Assembly (NCBI RefSeq): GCF_002979915.1
Contig: NZ_PCQA01000002.1
Span: forward strand, 434,001-498,000
Direction of reading: 5' to 3'
DNA length: 64,000 nt
From: Arthrobacter sp. MYb213
GTDB taxonomy: Bacteria > Actinomycetota > Actinomycetes > Actinomycetales > Micrococcaceae
The notes beneath the pieces are model-generated. The model saw only the letters and a list, made by a program, of their open reading frames with translations, was not told where the DNA came from and did no database searches. Position 1 is the first letter of the stretch, and every line of letters starts with the position of its first letter. Positions 8,405-17,173 of the stretch are shown piece after piece. The position numbers and the translations under genes are program-made.

Positions 8405-9082
8405 CTAGCCCATCATGATTTCGCGTTGCCTGTTCCACGGCCTGTTCCAGCCCAACTCATCAAATAATCGATCAAGCACAATGGCAGTAAATCCCCAGAT
8501 CAAATGACCGTCGTATTCGAAGGCCGGGGACTTGAAGCGTTGGGCACCACGGCGCACTACCGCGGTCAGTCGATTATGCGGATTGAGCAGATGCGCCACG
8601 GGTGCGCGGAACACATCCGCGCTTTCACGCAGATCAGCTGCGTATACCTTTGATTCGGTGTGCCACCATCCGACTACCGGAGTGACGAGGAAACTGGATA
8701 CCGGAAGTTCTGTCTCGGTCAGCTGACCGAGCACCTCAATCCCGGTTATCTGAACTCCGGTCTCCTCCCAAGCTTCGCGTAATGCGGCAGCAACCGCTGA
8801 ACCATCCTCCGGGTCCACCCCGCCGCCGGGGAACGCGACCTGTCCGGCATGTTTGCGTAGTGTTGAAGCGCGTTCAACAAAGAGCAGGTCCAAGTCTTGG
8901 GCCTTGGATTTTTCCCCTACCGGCTCTGCGGTAGCCGATCCGAAGAGAATGAGTACCGCAGCCTTGCGCACACTGTTGGCATCAAGCTGTGCAAAGATCC
9001 ACTCCTTGGAAAGTTTGGTTGTGGATCCCTTGTTTTGCTCGTGGGCGGCGATCACCTTTGCCAACTCGATACGTGCACTCAT
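8405..9082 (-). CDS. NUDIX hydrolase, CoA-pyrophosphatase-like (Rv3672c type)
   Basis: 225 aa. The Nudix box is complete: [20 protein letters not shown], then E-E-T-G-V, giving the metal-binding Glu residues. The preceding residues ([13 protein letters not shown]) resemble the CoA-pyrophosphatase (NudL) signature L-x-x-H-x-G-E-V-x-F-P-G-G. That suggests hydrolysis of CoA or a related dinucleoside pyrophosphate. The gene starts in the stop of nth (ATGA overlap, 9079-9082), so the two are co-transcribed, as in mycobacteria. Substrate assignment is from motif only. Confidence 0.85.
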   Translation of the reverse strand: MSARIELAKVIAAHEQNKGSTTKLSKEWIFAQLDANSVRKAAVLILFGSATAEPVGEKSKAQDLDLLFVERASTLRKHAGQVAFPGGGVDPEDGSAVAAALREAWEETGVQITGIEVLGQLTETELPVSSFLVTPVVGWWHTESKVYAADLRESADVFRAPVAHLLNPHNRLTAVVRRGAQRFKSPAFEYDGHLIWGFTAIVLDRLFDELGWNRPWNRQREIMMG

Positions 9083-9873
9083 GCGTCTAGTCCATATCCT
9101 TCGGCGCGCAGTTCTCGACGGGTAGCTCCATCAAGCATTTTCTGCAGTAGTTCTTCTCTTCCGGGGGCCAATTCATATTTGAGGAGCTTTTGGGCCTTGG
9201 ACGGGATTTCTTCACCAATTCCTGCCGAGGGGCACAGCTGCGCCAAGACGCAGGCACCACATGCCGGTTTGCGGGCATGGCAGACTCTGCGGCCGTGAAA
9301 GACTACCCGGTGGCTGAGCATCGTCCAGTCGCGCTTTTCAAATAATTCTCCGACCTCGTGCTCCACCTTGACCGGGTCGGTCTGTGCGGTCCACCCAAAT
9401 CGATTAGCAAGCCGTCCGAAGTGTGTGTCTACGGTAATACCGGGAACCCCGAACGTGTTGCCTAACACCACGTTCGCGGTCTTACGTCCCACCCCGGCGA
9501 GTTTCACCAGATCTTCAAGCTTGGCAGGAACTTCTCCCCCGTGTCGCGCGACCAGCGCCGCGGAAAGCTTGAGCAACGATTCCGTTTTGGCGCGAAAAAA
9601 GCCGGTGGGTCGGATGAGCTCTTCGAGCTCTGAACGGTCCGCTTGACTCATTGCCAGCGCATCAGGGAAACGGCTAAAGAGTGCCGGGGTAATCGAATTA
9701 ACCCGTACGTCGGTAGTTTGCGCGGAAAGTACCGTGGCAACCAGCAGCTCAAAGGGATTCTCAAAATCCAATTCTGCGACTGCATACGGATATGCCTCGG
9801 CTAAGAGTCGGTGCATCTTGCGTGCACGCCGTTTCAGACCTAATTCAGATTCAACTTTTACTTTTGTTGCCAC
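9079..9873 (-). CDS. nth: Endonuclease III, DNA glycosylase/AP lyase
   Basis: Base-excision repair enzyme that removes oxidised pyrimidines and nicks abasic sites. The 264-aa protein has the helix-hairpin-helix [13 protein letters not shown] with the catalytic Lys, then the catalytic Asp in T-V-D-T-H-F-G-R. The [4Fe-4S] cluster cysteines follow in the pattern C-x6-C-x2-C-x5-C ([11 protein letters not shown]). Start is GTG at 9873. The C-terminal extension after the cluster is longer than in E. coli Nth, as in other actinobacteria. It is followed by the overlapping NUDIX gene. Confidence 0.95.
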   Translation of the reverse strand: MATKVKVESELGLKRRARKMHRLLAEAYPYAVAELDFENPFELLVATVLSAQTTDVRVNSITPALFSRFPDALAMSQADRSELEELIRPTGFFRAKTESLLKLSAALVARHGGEVPAKLEDLVKLAGVGRKTANVVLGNTFGVPGITVDTHFGRLANRFGWTAQTDPVKVEHEVGELFEKRDWTMLSHRVVFHGRRVCHARKPACGACVLAQLCPSAGIGEEIPSKAQKLLKYELAPGREELLQKMLDGATRRELRAEGYGLDA

Positions 9874-9974
9874 CAGATGATCGTGTCATGAGCCGACGAA
9901 TTTTTCATTGTTTACCGGCATTTCAACGCGCTCTATGACCGTTCAGCGCAGAAATTGCCCACTGCCACCTCTGC

Positions 9975-9990
9975 GGTGACACAAACCACA
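9975..9990 (+). promoter_or_regulatory. Candidate Crp/GlxR site, distal, upstream of acsA
   Basis: GGTGA-CACAAA-CCACA matches 8 of 10 positions of TGTGA-N6-TCACA. It lies 34 bp (centre to centre) above a better site. The crp gene is in this window. Confidence 0.45.
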
Positions 9991-10008
9991 GGTGTCGGCT
10001 TATTGCCG

Positions 10009-10024
10009 TGTAACTTTGATCACA
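10009..10024 (+). promoter_or_regulatory. Candidate Crp/GlxR site, proximal, upstream of acsA
   Basis: TGTAA-CTTTGA-TCACA matches 9 of 10 positions of the Crp/GlxR consensus, ending 37 nt before the acsA start. Control of acs genes by Crp-family regulators is well established in several bacteria. Whether this position activates or represses cannot be read from the sequence. Confidence 0.65.
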
Positions 10025-10061
10025 GAGTAAATTTTGTTTAACCGAAAGGAAGCGATCACCG

Positions 10062-12038
10062 GTGAGTGATTCCAAGACCCTGGACAATCTATCCCATGAA
10101 ACCCGAGCTTTTGCCCCGAGCAAAGAGTTCAGCGACCAGGCCGTCGGTCAGGCCAGCCAGTATGCGGCAGCCAAAGAAGACCGCTTAGGTTACTGGGCAC
10201 AGCAGGCACGTAGCGTACTGACCTGGGATACAGATTTTGCCGAAACCTTGGATTGGTCTGGGGCTCCGGTAGCCAAATGGTTTGTCGGTGGAAAACTCAA
10301 CGCCGCCTACAACGCGCTAGATCGCCACGTCGAAAACGGTCTCGGCGACCGCGTCGCTATTTACTTCGAGGGCGAACCAGGCGATACCCGCACCTACACC
10401 TACGCGCAGCTCACCGAGGAAGTGAAGAAGGCAGCTAACGCCTTTGAATCCTTAGGCGTTGTTAAAGGTGACCGAGTCGCGGTATACCTGCCAATGATCC
10501 CCGAAGCGGTCATCACCATGCTCGCCTGCGCACGTATCGGCGCAATCCACTCGGTAGTCTTCGGCGGATTCTCTGCCGACGCGCTACGTAGCCGTATTGA
10601 CGACGCAGATGCCAAGCTGGTGGTCACCGCCGACGGCACCTGGCGTCGAGGCAAACCCTCCGCACTGAAGCCAGCGGTAGACTCGGCCCTCGAAAAGCCT
10701 GGCCACACCGTAGAAAACGTGTTGGTAGTCAAGCGCAATGGTGAACCGACCGCCTTTGGTCCACTCGATAAGTGGTGGCATGAAGTAGTAGACGCAGCCA
10801 GCACCGAACACGAAGCGCCAGCGCACGATTCCGAACACCCACTATTTGTGCTTTACACCTCCGGTACTACCGGTACCCCAAAGGGCATTGTGCACACCAC
10901 CGGTGGGTATCTGGTCCAGGGCGCGGTCACTCACCGCGATACCTTTGACCTGCATCCCGAAACCGATGTGTACTGGTGCACCGCCGATATCGGTTGGGTC
11001 ACCGGCCACTCCTACGTCACTTACGCACCATTGATCAATGGCGCTACCCAGGTGATCTACGAAGGAACCCCAGACACCCCGCACCAGGGACGCTGGTGGG
11101 AACTGATTGAAAAGTACAAGGTCTCGATTCTTTACACCGCACCGACCGCCATCCGAACCTTCATGAAGTGGGGCCGCGACATTCCAGACGGATATGATCT
11201 GTCCTCCTTGCGCGTGCTTGGCTCGGTTGGAGAGCCAATCAACCCCGAAGCGTGGATGTGGTACCGCGATGTCATCGGCACCAACAACGGTAAAAACGGT
11301 GAACGCAAGGAAAACCCCACCCCCATCGTTGATACCTGGTGGCAGACCGAAACCGGCGCGCATATGATCACCCCGTTACCTGGCATCACCGCGACCAAAC
11401 CAGGCTCGGCGCAGGTTGCCGTTCCCGGAATTAGCATCGACGTAGTTGATGAAGCCGGCCAGTCAGTTGCCGACGGCGAAGGAGGCTTCCTAGTCATCCG
11501 TGAGCCTTGGCCAGCGATGTTGCGTGGCATCTGGGGCGATATGGAACGCTACAAGTCCACTTACTGGTCCCGTTTTGATGACATGTACTTTGCCGGTGAC
11601 GGCGCCAAGAAGGATGAGGACGGGGATATCTGGTTGCTCGGACGCGTCGATGACGTGATGAACGTATCCGGTCACCGCTTGTCCACCACCGAAATCGAAT
11701 CCTCGCTAGTGGCCCACCCGTACGTGGCCGAGGCCGCGGTAGTCGGTGCGAAGGACGAAACAACCGGCGAAGCAGTGGTGGCGTTCGTCATCTTGCAAAC
11801 CGAACCTGCCGAGGGTGAAGACGTAGTAGCAACCCTGCGCAACCACGTAGGCAAGGACATTGGTCCCATCGCCAAACCACGCCACGTACTGGTGGTTCCG
11901 GAGCTACCAAAGACTCGCTCGGGCAAGATCATGCGACGTCTACTCAAGGATGTGGCCGAAGGCCGCGAAGTCGGAGATTCCACCACGCTGTCCGATGCTG
12001 ATGTCATGACCCAGATTGCGCAGTCTATGAAGAAATAG
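10062..12038 (+). CDS. acsA: Acetyl-CoA synthetase
   Basis: Converts acetate, ATP and CoA to acetyl-CoA. It has 658 aa, the usual family length. The AMP-binding P-loop [11 protein letters not shown] is at 265-275. The adenylate motif W-W-Q-T-E-T-G-A-H and hinge region ([14 protein letters not shown]) follow. [11 protein letters not shown] places the catalytic Lys at 622, the residue usually silenced by acetylation. The GTG start at 10062 has AAAGGAAG 9 nt upstream. The 188-nt gap before it holds two Crp-like sites. It matches Rv3667 in position relative to its neighbours. Confidence 0.97.
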   Translation: MSDSKTLDNLSHETRAFAPSKEFSDQAVGQASQYAAAKEDRLGYWAQQARSVLTWDTDFAETLDWSGAPVAKWFVGGKLNAAYNALDRHVENGLGDRVAIYFEGEPGDTRTYTYAQLTEEVKKAANAFESLGVVKGDRVAVYLPMIPEAVITMLACARIGAIHSVVFGGFSADALRSRIDDADAKLVVTADGTWRRGKPSALKPAVDSALEKPGHTVENVLVVKRNGEPTAFGPLDKWWHEVVDAASTEHEAPAHDSEHPLFVLYTSGTTGTPKGIVHTTGGYLVQGAVTHRDTFDLHPETDVYWCTADIGWVTGHSYVTYAPLINGATQVIYEGTPDTPHQGRWWELIEKYKVSILYTAPTAIRTFMKWGRDIPDGYDLSSLRVLGSVGEPINPEAWMWYRDVIGTNNGKNGERKENPTPIVDTWWQTETGAHMITPLPGITATKPGSAQVAVPGISIDVVDEAGQSVADGEGGFLVIREPWPAMLRGIWGDMERYKSTYWSRFDDMYFAGDGAKKDEDGDIWLLGRVDDVMNVSGHRLSTTEIESSLVAHPYVAEAAVVGAKDETTGEAVVAFVILQTEPAEGEDVVATLRNHVGKDIGPIAKPRHVLVVPELPKTRSGKIMRRLLKDVAEGREVGDSTTLSDADVMTQIAQSMKK

Positions 12039-12055
12039 CAGCCGCTGGTTTTTCA

Positions 12056-12135
12056 GAAGCCGTCACCGCCCACGTTCATTTTCCTGCCCCTCTTTCTAAG
12101 AGCTCCAGGATAATGGCGGGGAGGGTGGCGGCTTC
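12056..12135. terminator. Possible long-loop terminator between acsA and the convergent gene
   Basis: GAAGCCGTCACC (12056-12067) pairs with GGTGGCGGCTTC (12124-12135) with one G:U pair, then TTTGT follows. The 56-nt loop is long, so this is tentative. Confidence 0.4.
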
Positions 12136-12154
12136 TTTGTGCTCGCTTCAGGCA

Positions 12155-12772
12155 CTAGTCAATCGCAACGGTGAGTTCTTTAGGACTGGATTCGATTTTC
12201 ATGGTGACTTCGCGCAGTTCTGGTAATTGCGTAGCGAGACGTTCAGCAATATCTTGGGCATGTTTTTCTAACCCCGGGTACACCGTGTTGCCCAGCAACT
12301 TCTCGGTTGCCGCACCTTGCTCCAATAAGACGGTCAGCTCACCTGCGTCGCTGGCAGAAAAATCCTGCACATAATAGTCGGGCCAAGCAATCGCATCGGG
12401 ACAGCTTGCCTCGTGCGAATCGAGCCAAGTCTTCATTGCTTGTTTGCTCTGAAGGGACGGATTCATTTCAGCCTGTGCAAAGTCCCATGCCACACAGTTC
12501 TTATCCCATGCGGCTTCTGGGCGCCCCGCTTCCACCGCCATTAGCTGAGAGCTTCTGAGTTCCGCGGCAGTCGTCACTTCTTGGGTGGGTAAAGCTTTGG
12601 GGACCACCGGGCCTTGCACAATCGGTGTCCCCGCATTCGCCTGCGCCGTCAGTTCTTGATTATTCTTCAAAAATCCTGGATCCAGATGGCTGACGGTGAG
12701 AAGCCCAAAGATCCCAATGAGCACCACGCCAACCGACACGTTGCCAATGATCCTTTTGGTTCCGCGTTTCAT
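12155..12772 (-). CDS. Membrane-anchored exported protein of unknown function
   Basis: 205 aa. I do not recognise the family. A basic N-terminus (M-K-R-G-T-K-R) leads into one transmembrane segment at about residues 8-27 (I-I-G-N-V-S-V-G-V-V-L-I-G-I-F-G-L), and the rest should lie outside the membrane. Two cysteines (about residues 93 and 119) could pair extracellularly. The C-terminal ~80 residues are acidic with heptad-like leucines. It converges on acsA and diverges from aroQ across a 140-nt gap. No signal peptidase site is obvious, so it is probably anchored rather than released. Confidence 0.7.
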   Translation of the reverse strand: MKRGTKRIIGNVSVGVVLIGIFGLLTVSHLDPGFLKNNQELTAQANAGTPIVQGPVVPKALPTQEVTTAAELRSSQLMAVEAGRPEAAWDKNCVAWDFAQAEMNPSLQSKQAMKTWLDSHEASCPDAIAWPDYYVQDFSASDAGELTVLLEQGAATEKLLGNTVYPGLEKHAQDIAERLATQLPELREVTMKIESSPKELTVAID

Positions 12773-12900
12773 CTGGTCTCCCCGCTCAACGAACTTGAGC
12801 TTTCAACGTTACGACAGATGTTGCGGGCAAGTACAACCAAATTTCCGTCTATGAATCCCGTAATACCGGATGCATCTGCGGTGATAGCCAGGTTGTGTAA

Positions 12901-12906
12901 TAGATT
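12901..12906 (+). promoter_or_regulatory. -10 box of aroQ (leaderless arrangement)
   Basis: TAGATT followed by 6 nt and the aroQ ATG. The first transcribed base should be at or next to the start codon. No Shine-Dalgarno is present. Confidence 0.5.
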
Positions 12907-12912
12907 TGAGTA

Positions 12913-13365
12913 ATGACCGACTCTGCGAAGCGCACCATCTTGTTACTCAACGGACCGAACCTGAACCTCTTGGGAACCCGAGAGCCCGAAATTTATGGGC
13001 ACGATACGCTCGCGGATGTTGAGCGACTGGCCATGCAGGCGGCCGCCGAACAGCAGCTAGATTTGGAAGCGTTTCAGTCTAATCATGAAGGTGTGCTCAT
13101 TGATGCAATCCATGAGGCGAGACTAACCAAGGCTGGCATCATCATTAACCCCGGGGCCTTCACCCACACCTCGGTGGCTATAGCCGATGCGCTCAGCGGA
13201 GTACCTCTACCGGTCATTGAAGTACATATCTCCAACGTGCATCAGCGTGAGGCATTCCGTCATCACTCATATGTTTCTGCGGTAGCGTCTTCAATCATTA
13301 TCGGTGCCGGAGTCAACGGTTACCGGCTCGCGGTGCAGCAGATGGCCCACCTACTTAGCCGCTAA
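12913..13365 (+). CDS. aroQ: Type II 3-dehydroquinate dehydratase
   Basis: Third enzyme of the shikimate pathway; dehydrates 3-dehydroquinate to 3-dehydroshikimate in the cytosol as a dodecamer. The 150-aa length is typical. Recognisable features are [12 protein letters not shown]-x-R-E-P, the catalytic Tyr in E-I-Y-G, the substrate loop [15 protein letters not shown], and the catalytic His in V-H-I-S-N-V. No other aro genes adjoin it. The ATG at 12913 has a -10 box 6 nt upstream rather than a ribosome-binding site. Its 3' end overlaps the convergent marP by 4 nt, so no terminator can lie between them. Confidence 0.96.
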   Translation: MTDSAKRTILLLNGPNLNLLGTREPEIYGHDTLADVERLAMQAAAEQQLDLEAFQSNHEGVLIDAIHEARLTKAGIIINPGAFTHTSVAIADALSGVPLPVIEVHISNVHQREAFRHHSYVSAVASSIIIGAGVNGYRLAVQQMAHLLSR

Positions 13366-14552
13366 TCGCTAATGCAGTCGCCGGTCTTGATTGACTTTGT
13401 CCGTTGGCCTGCGGTTGTTAAGGCGTTTTCCATCTCGTCAAGGCTCAGGGCGAAGCCGATTTCATCGTTGCCGCGTGATTTAGCAAAGATCATGCCTACC
13501 GCTTCGCCAGATTCACTAACTAATGGGCCACCGGAGTTGCCCTGAGCAACCTTGGCGGTCAGCTGATAGACGGAGAGTGAGGCAGGGTCTTCACCGTAAA
13601 TATTGGCGATAGATACCGTGGCGCGTGAGGCAACTACAGCTCCACGTACCTGCAATGGTCCGCCGGCCGGGAAACCAATGAATGCGGCTTGGTCGCCGCG
13701 GCCCAGATTTTGATCTGCGAGCTCTAAGGGTGCGGTGTTCATCCCATCGACTCGAAGCACCGCGATATCGGCCTCCGGATCAAAATAAACGACCTTTCCG
13801 CGGTGAAGTTCATCACCACCAACTTCCACCGTGGCGGCGCTCAGACCTGCCACCACGTGGGCGTTGGTCATCACCAGTTGGTCAGCAATAACAAAGCCAG
13901 AGCCGGTCAGGTTCACACCACATTGCACGGCGGTACCGGAGATCTTAGCTACCGAATTCACTGCCGCACGCTGCAAATCATTGGCTGCCCATTCCCCGGG
14001 CTCCACTGGCTCTACCGGTGGAGCAAATGGGTCCAGCAATGCGGGGATCGTTTCGGCCATTACTGCCGAACGTGCTGAGGAGATTGCGGTGTTTACAAAC
14101 TCAGGTGTCAGCCCACGAATCGAGGCAATCATTCTTGACTTGTCGATCTCGGTGGATAAACGTGGAATACCCATACTTGACGTGGAAAATGCCAGCGCAC
14201 CGATCACCGTGGCGCTAATAAAAACCGACAGCACACCGCCAGCTAAACCATCCGCTGCACGCAAGAAATCAAAGTTCATCCAACGTCTTATTCGGACCGC
14301 AAATACTCTGCCCAAGGCTTGGCCTAAAACGAGCAGTACGGCTGCGGTGGCCACCATCAGGCCTACGCGCCACCAAGGGTTTGAAGCCAAGGTTGAGACC
14401 ATCGGTATGGCGAAGAATGCTGCCACGCCGCCAGCGACGAGTCCGAGCATGTCGCCGACCGTGTAGAGGAAGCCACGACGAATCCCGGCAATAAAAAAAG
14501 ACAACAAAACTATACAGATGGCAAGGTCTAGCCAGCTGAATATTCCGAGCAC
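13362..14552 (-). CDS. marP: MarP-like periplasmic/extracellular serine protease with CvpA-type membrane domain
   Basis: 396 aa. Residues 1-125 form four membrane helices (CvpA/colicin V production domain). After a linker, a trypsin-like domain occupies about 195-390. The triad is visible: His232 (T-N-A-H-V-V), Asp262 (A-D-I-A-V-L) and Ser340 (A-Q-G-N-S-G-G-P). Cys211 and Cys393 correspond to the disulfide pair that controls activity in M. tuberculosis Rv3671c, as I recall it. MarP there cleaves a peptidoglycan hydrolase and is needed for acid resistance; that role is inferred here. Start is GTG at 14552 with GGGG upstream. It is adjacent and divergent to crp. Confidence 0.9.
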   Translation of the reverse strand: MLGIFSWLDLAICIVLLSFFIAGIRRGFLYTVGDMLGLVAGGVAAFFAIPMVSTLASNPWWRVGLMVATAAVLLVLGQALGRVFAVRIRRWMNFDFLRAADGLAGGVLSVFISATVIGALAFSTSSMGIPRLSTEIDKSRMIASIRGLTPEFVNTAISSARSAVMAETIPALLDPFAPPVEPVEPGEWAANDLQRAAVNSVAKISGTAVQCGVNLTGSGFVIADQLVMTNAHVVAGLSAATVEVGGDELHRGKVVYFDPEADIAVLRVDGMNTAPLELADQNLGRGDQAAFIGFPAGGPLQVRGAVVASRATVSIANIYGEDPASLSVYQLTAKVAQGNSGGPLVSESGEAVGMIFAKSRGNDEIGFALSLDEMENALTTAGQRTKSIKTGDCISD

Positions 14553-14682
14553 CGAGACCCCACTTCGTTCACAAACTTTCTATTAACCCAAGGTACCCTT
14601 AGAAGCTGATGGATTTCTGCGAGGATATTCGCGAGTTTTAGTAGGGTGAGCGTGATTCTCAACATTTCTTGGCAAAACCACG

Positions 14683-14698
14683 TGTGGAAACTGTCACA
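14683..14698 (+). promoter_or_regulatory. Candidate Crp/GlxR autoregulatory site
   Basis: TGTGG-AAACTG-TCACA matches 9 of 10 positions of TGTGA-N6-TCACA, 57 nt before the crp start. It is placed to control crp itself and possibly the divergent marP. Confidence 0.65.
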
Positions 14699-14722
14699 TT
14701 GTTACCGAATACGGCACAATGA

Positions 14723-14736
14723 AGTAAGCGCTTACT
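14723..14736 (+). promoter_or_regulatory. Perfect 14-bp palindrome in the crp leader
   Basis: AGTAAGCGCTTACT, a perfect dyad ending 9 nt before the crp Shine-Dalgarno. It is unlike the Crp site and could be an operator for a LacI- or GntR-type regulator. Confidence 0.4.
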
Positions 14737-14755
14737 ACTGTTGACAGGAGATTTT

Positions 14756-15433
14756 ATGGATATCGAGGTACTGCGTCGTGCGCCGCTTTTCGCGTCGCTG
14801 GGTGATGAAGTATTCGCCGCGCTAACCGAAGAATTGACCGAGGTCGATCTGTCTCGCGGTGCATCAGTGTTCCGCGAAGGCGATCAGGGTGACCGTCTTT
14901 ACTTCATCGTCTCGGGCAAGATCAAGCTTGGCCGCACTTCCGCCGACGGACGTGAAAACCTGATCGCCGTTCTCGGCCCAGGTGAACTGTTCGGCGAAAT
15001 GGCGCTCTTCGATCCACACCCGCGCAACGCAACCGCAACCGCCGTGTCGGAAACCCGACTGGCAGGCCTAAGCCACGAAAACATGCGCAAGGCGATCTTG
15101 AACTCCCCGGAGGTCTCGATCCAGTTGCTGCAGGCTTTGGCTGCGCGTCTACGTCGCACTAACGAGTCCCTAGCCGATCTGGTGTTCTCCGACGTTCCTG
15201 GCCGCGTGGCCAAGGCACTGTTGGATCTGGCTGACCGTTTCGGTCGCCCAGCCACCGATGGCATCCTGGTAGCTCACGAGCTCACCCAGGAAGAGCTGGC
15301 CCAGCTGGTCGGCGCCTCCCGCGAAACCGTGAACAAGGCTTTGGCCGAGTTCGTGCAGCGCGGCTGGCTCCGTCTGGAAGCCCGCGCAGTTGTCATCTTG
15401 GACATCCAGCGTCTGCGCCAGCGTTCACGCTAA
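14756..15433 (+). CDS. crp: Crp/GlxR-family cAMP-responsive transcription regulator
   Basis: 225 aa. Start ATG 14756 is chosen because AGGAG lies 5 nt upstream; an in-frame TTG at 14741 would include that ribosome-binding site. The N-terminal cyclic-nucleotide domain includes F-R-E-G-D-Q-G-D-R-L-Y and G-E-L-F-G-E-M-A-L-F-D-x-x-P-R-N-A-T, the cAMP phosphate-binding cassette. The C-terminal winged helix (L-T-Q-E-E-L-A-Q-L-V-G-A-S-R-E-T-V-N-K-A-L) closely resembles GlxR of Corynebacterium and Crp (Rv3676) of M. tuberculosis. It is predicted to be a global regulator of carbon metabolism and resuscitation functions. Candidate binding sites occur at its own promoter and at acsA. Confidence 0.95.
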   Translation: MDIEVLRRAPLFASLGDEVFAALTEELTEVDLSRGASVFREGDQGDRLYFIVSGKIKLGRTSADGRENLIAVLGPGELFGEMALFDPHPRNATATAVSETRLAGLSHENMRKAILNSPEVSIQLLQALAARLRRTNESLADLVFSDVPGRVAKALLDLADRFGRPATDGILVAHELTQEELAQLVGASRETVNKALAEFVQRGWLRLEARAVVILDIQRLRQRSR

Positions 15434-15444
15434 GCATCGCTGTA

Positions 15445-15490
15445 AGAATTGTGGCCGGAAATCCTTTCAAGGATTTCCGGCCACAATTCT
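15445..15490. terminator. Strong bidirectional hairpin between crp and the NUDIX gene
   Basis: Perfect 20-bp stem with a 6-nt loop (TTTCAA at 15465-15470). The core arm is GTGGCCGGAAATCC. A-T-rich ends on both sides serve crp and the convergent gene. Confidence 0.85.
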
Positions 15491-15505
15491 TTGTACGCAA
15501 AGTTT

Positions 15506-16462
15506 TTAGTGCCCTGGTTCGGCCTGCCACGGACGAGTTGATTCGTCCCCTAAGTTGCCAAGTACTTCTAGATAATAGGTGCCATCACGCACCAGCAGGT
15601 CCGGGTGTTGGACATCTAGGCTCCGTGCCCGAGAAAGGTACGCAACCACTCCATGAGCGTCCACCATGCGCTCTAGCATGAGCTCCACCGCGGGACTGGT
15701 AATTTGTGACAGCCGCAGCCCTTGAGTGTTGGGCTGCCCAATCAGGTCCCCGAGGCCACTGGTGGCCCGCTGCTCGATGATCTGCTCCGTACTGCACCAT
15801 TGAGCCCATCGGCCCTTAGCGCGCAACAGAGAGGGTTCCTGGCGCAATGGAACCGTCGCCCCGAAGTACCAGGTATCAAAGCGGCGGAATGCAAAGTTAG
15901 GACTCACCCAGTGAGACACCGGACGCAACAAATCCGTACGCAGCCCTAATCCACGTCTGCGCAAGAATTCTGCAAACTCTAAATCCTGCCCGGCAATAGC
16001 CTCACGGGCAGACATCCACTCTTCGGGATCGCTCATTTCGATGACCGATTGTTCGTCGGTGCCGGCCAACAAGATTCCGGTTTCTTCAAAGAGCTCTCGG
16101 ATTGCGCAAACAAGATGTACGCGCACCAGTTGTTGATCCAGCACGTCCAATCGCTTGGACCACGAGGTTAGGCTCGGACCAAACCACTTGTACTCGGCTC
16201 GATCTCCAGCCTCGACGCTCCCGCCAGGGAACGCCACGCTACCTAAGGGAGATTCACCAGAGCGGTAGCCCAAAAAGGTTTCCACGCCATCGACGCCATC
16301 TTGCACCAGGCACACCGAGGAGGCTCGGCGTGCGGCTCGGGGCGTGCGCGAGCCATAGGTAAACCAATTTTCGGCCGCAGGAATTTGGTGTGGCGGCAGC
16401 TCAACCAGGCGACGGGCCATGCCGGTGCGCGCGCCAGCCGGGATGGCCCGACCAGCGCGCAC
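15506..16462 (-). CDS. NUDIX hydrolase, NUDT19-like with an insertion in the Nudix box
   Basis: About 318 aa, much longer than a simple NUDIX enzyme. F-P-G-G-S-V-E-A-G-D is separated from the rest of the Nudix box (A-I-R-E-L-F-E-E-T-G-I-L) by roughly 40 residues. This split-box layout is seen in NUDT19-type proteins, which act on CoA and acyl-CoA, so a CoA-diphosphatase role is possible. The start is uncertain: GTG 16462 avoids overlap with ridA; TTG codons at 16489 and 16513 would overlap, and ATG 16420 would shorten it. It lies 19 nt after ridA and is probably co-transcribed. In M. tuberculosis the equivalent slot holds a metallo-beta-lactamase-fold gene, as I recall, which is absent here. 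Confidence 0.8.
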   Translation of the reverse strand: MRAGRAIPAGARTGMARRLVELPPHQIPAAENWFTYGSRTPRAARRASSVCLVQDGVDGVETFLGYRSGESPLGSVAFPGGSVEAGDRAEYKWFGPSLTSWSKRLDVLDQQLVRVHLVCAIRELFEETGILLAGTDEQSVIEMSDPEEWMSAREAIAGQDLEFAEFLRRRGLGLRTDLLRPVSHWVSPNFAFRRFDTWYFGATVPLRQEPSLLRAKGRWAQWCSTEQIIEQRATSGLGDLIGQPNTQGLRLSQITSPAVELMLERMVDAHGVVAYLSRARSLDVQHPDLLVRDGTYYLEVLGNLGDESTRPWQAEPGH

Positions 16463-16481
16463 ACCGGAATGGCGTTGTGGA

Positions 16482-16958
16482 CTACTCAAATTCGGCGATG
16501 ACCTCAACCTCAACCGGAGCGTCCAATGGCAAGACGGCTACGCCAACTGCCGAACGTGCATGCACTCCGGCTTCGCCAAGAACATTTCCGAAGAATTCAG
16601 ATGCTCCGTTGATGACGCCAGGCTGGCCGGTGAAGGCTGGATCCGACGACACGAAGCCAACGACCTTCACGATACGCTTAATGCGATCTAGGTCACCTAT
16701 TTCTGCCTTGATCGCTGCTAGCGCATTCAGCGCGCAGGTCTGCGCCAAAGCCTTGGCTTCTTCAGCCGAGACCTCTGCCCCGACTTTGCCTCGAGCTGAG
16801 AGTTCACCGTTAATCAGCGGCAGCTGACCGGAGGTGTAAACGTAGTTGCCAGTTGTGACCGCTGGCAGGTACGCGGCGACCGGCTTGGCCACAGCTGGCA
16901 ACGAAAGACCGAGCTCGGCCAGACGGGCCTCGACACGCGAGGAAGTAGCTTCTTGCAT
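16482..16958 (-). CDS. RidA/YjgF-family protein
   Basis: 158-aa member of the RidA family, whose best-known members deaminate reactive enamine/imine intermediates released by PLP enzymes. Matching features are Y-V-Y-T-S-G-Q-L-P (about 40-48), A-L-N-A-L-A-A-I-K, and the C-terminal H-A-R-S-A-V-G-V-A-V-L-P-L-D-A-P-V-E-V-E. The active-site Arg expected before S-A-V is present (A-R-S-A-V-G). It is longer at the N-terminus than E. coli RidA and belongs to the actinobacterial form next to crp (Rv3678c-like). A ribosome-binding site (AGAAGGAG) lies upstream. The next gene starts 19 nt downstream or overlaps it. Confidence 0.88.
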   Translation of the reverse strand: MQEATSSRVEARLAELGLSLPAVAKPVAAYLPAVTTGNYVYTSGQLPLINGELSARGKVGAEVSAEEAKALAQTCALNALAAIKAEIGDLDRIKRIVKVVGFVSSDPAFTGQPGVINGASEFFGNVLGEAGVHARSAVGVAVLPLDAPVEVEVIAEFE

Positions 16959-16980
16959 GGGGTTTTACTCCTTCTAAAAG

Positions 16981-17136
16981 TTAAGCTTTTGGACGCTTCA
17001 TGTAGGCCACTGGATTGGTGCCATTTGGGCCTGGAACGATTGCTACCAGCTCCCAACCATCGTCACCCCACTGATCCAAAATCTGCTTGGTTGCGTGGAT
17101 AACGAGCGGCAAAGTGGCGTATTCCCATTTAGTCAT
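16981..17136 (-). CDS. 51-aa DUF4177-like protein (Rv3678A type)
   Basis: Tiny conserved protein, M-T-K-W-E-Y-A-T-L-P-L at the N-terminus, with W-G-x-D-G-W-E-L-V-A in the middle and a basic C-terminus. It closely resembles the ~50-aa mycobacterial Rv3678A at the same locus. DUF4177 proteins share the W-E-Y ... D-G-W-E-L pattern; function unknown. Start ATG 17136 is preferred over a much longer upstream reading frame because that would run through the ponA2 promoter and coding start. TAACGT lies 7 nt before the ATG, so the mRNA is probably leaderless. RidA starts 22 nt downstream of its stop, so the two may share a transcript. Confidence 0.8.
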   Translation of the reverse strand: MTKWEYATLPLVIHATKQILDQWGDDGWELVAIVPGPNGTNPVAYMKRPKA

Positions 17137-17143
17137 ACTCGAT

Positions 17144-17149
17144 ACGTTA
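17144..17149 (-). promoter_or_regulatory. -10 box of the 51-aa gene (leaderless)
   Basis: TAACGT on the minus strand, 7 nt before the ATG at 17136. It is back to back with the ponA2 promoter. Confidence 0.5.
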
Positions 17150-17160
17150 GCGCGTCCTTG

Positions 17161-17166
17161 TAAACT
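17161..17166 (+). promoter_or_regulatory. -10 box of ponA2 (leaderless)
   Basis: TAAACT followed by exactly 7 nt and the ponA2 ATG at 17174, so transcription should begin at the start codon. Confidence 0.6.
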
Positions 17167-17173
17167 AGTAGGT

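Noticed and set aside
17087-17173. N-terminal extension of ponA2
   Set aside because: It would run through the ponA2 -10 box and over the start of the small divergent gene; the ATG at 17174 fits a leaderless start.
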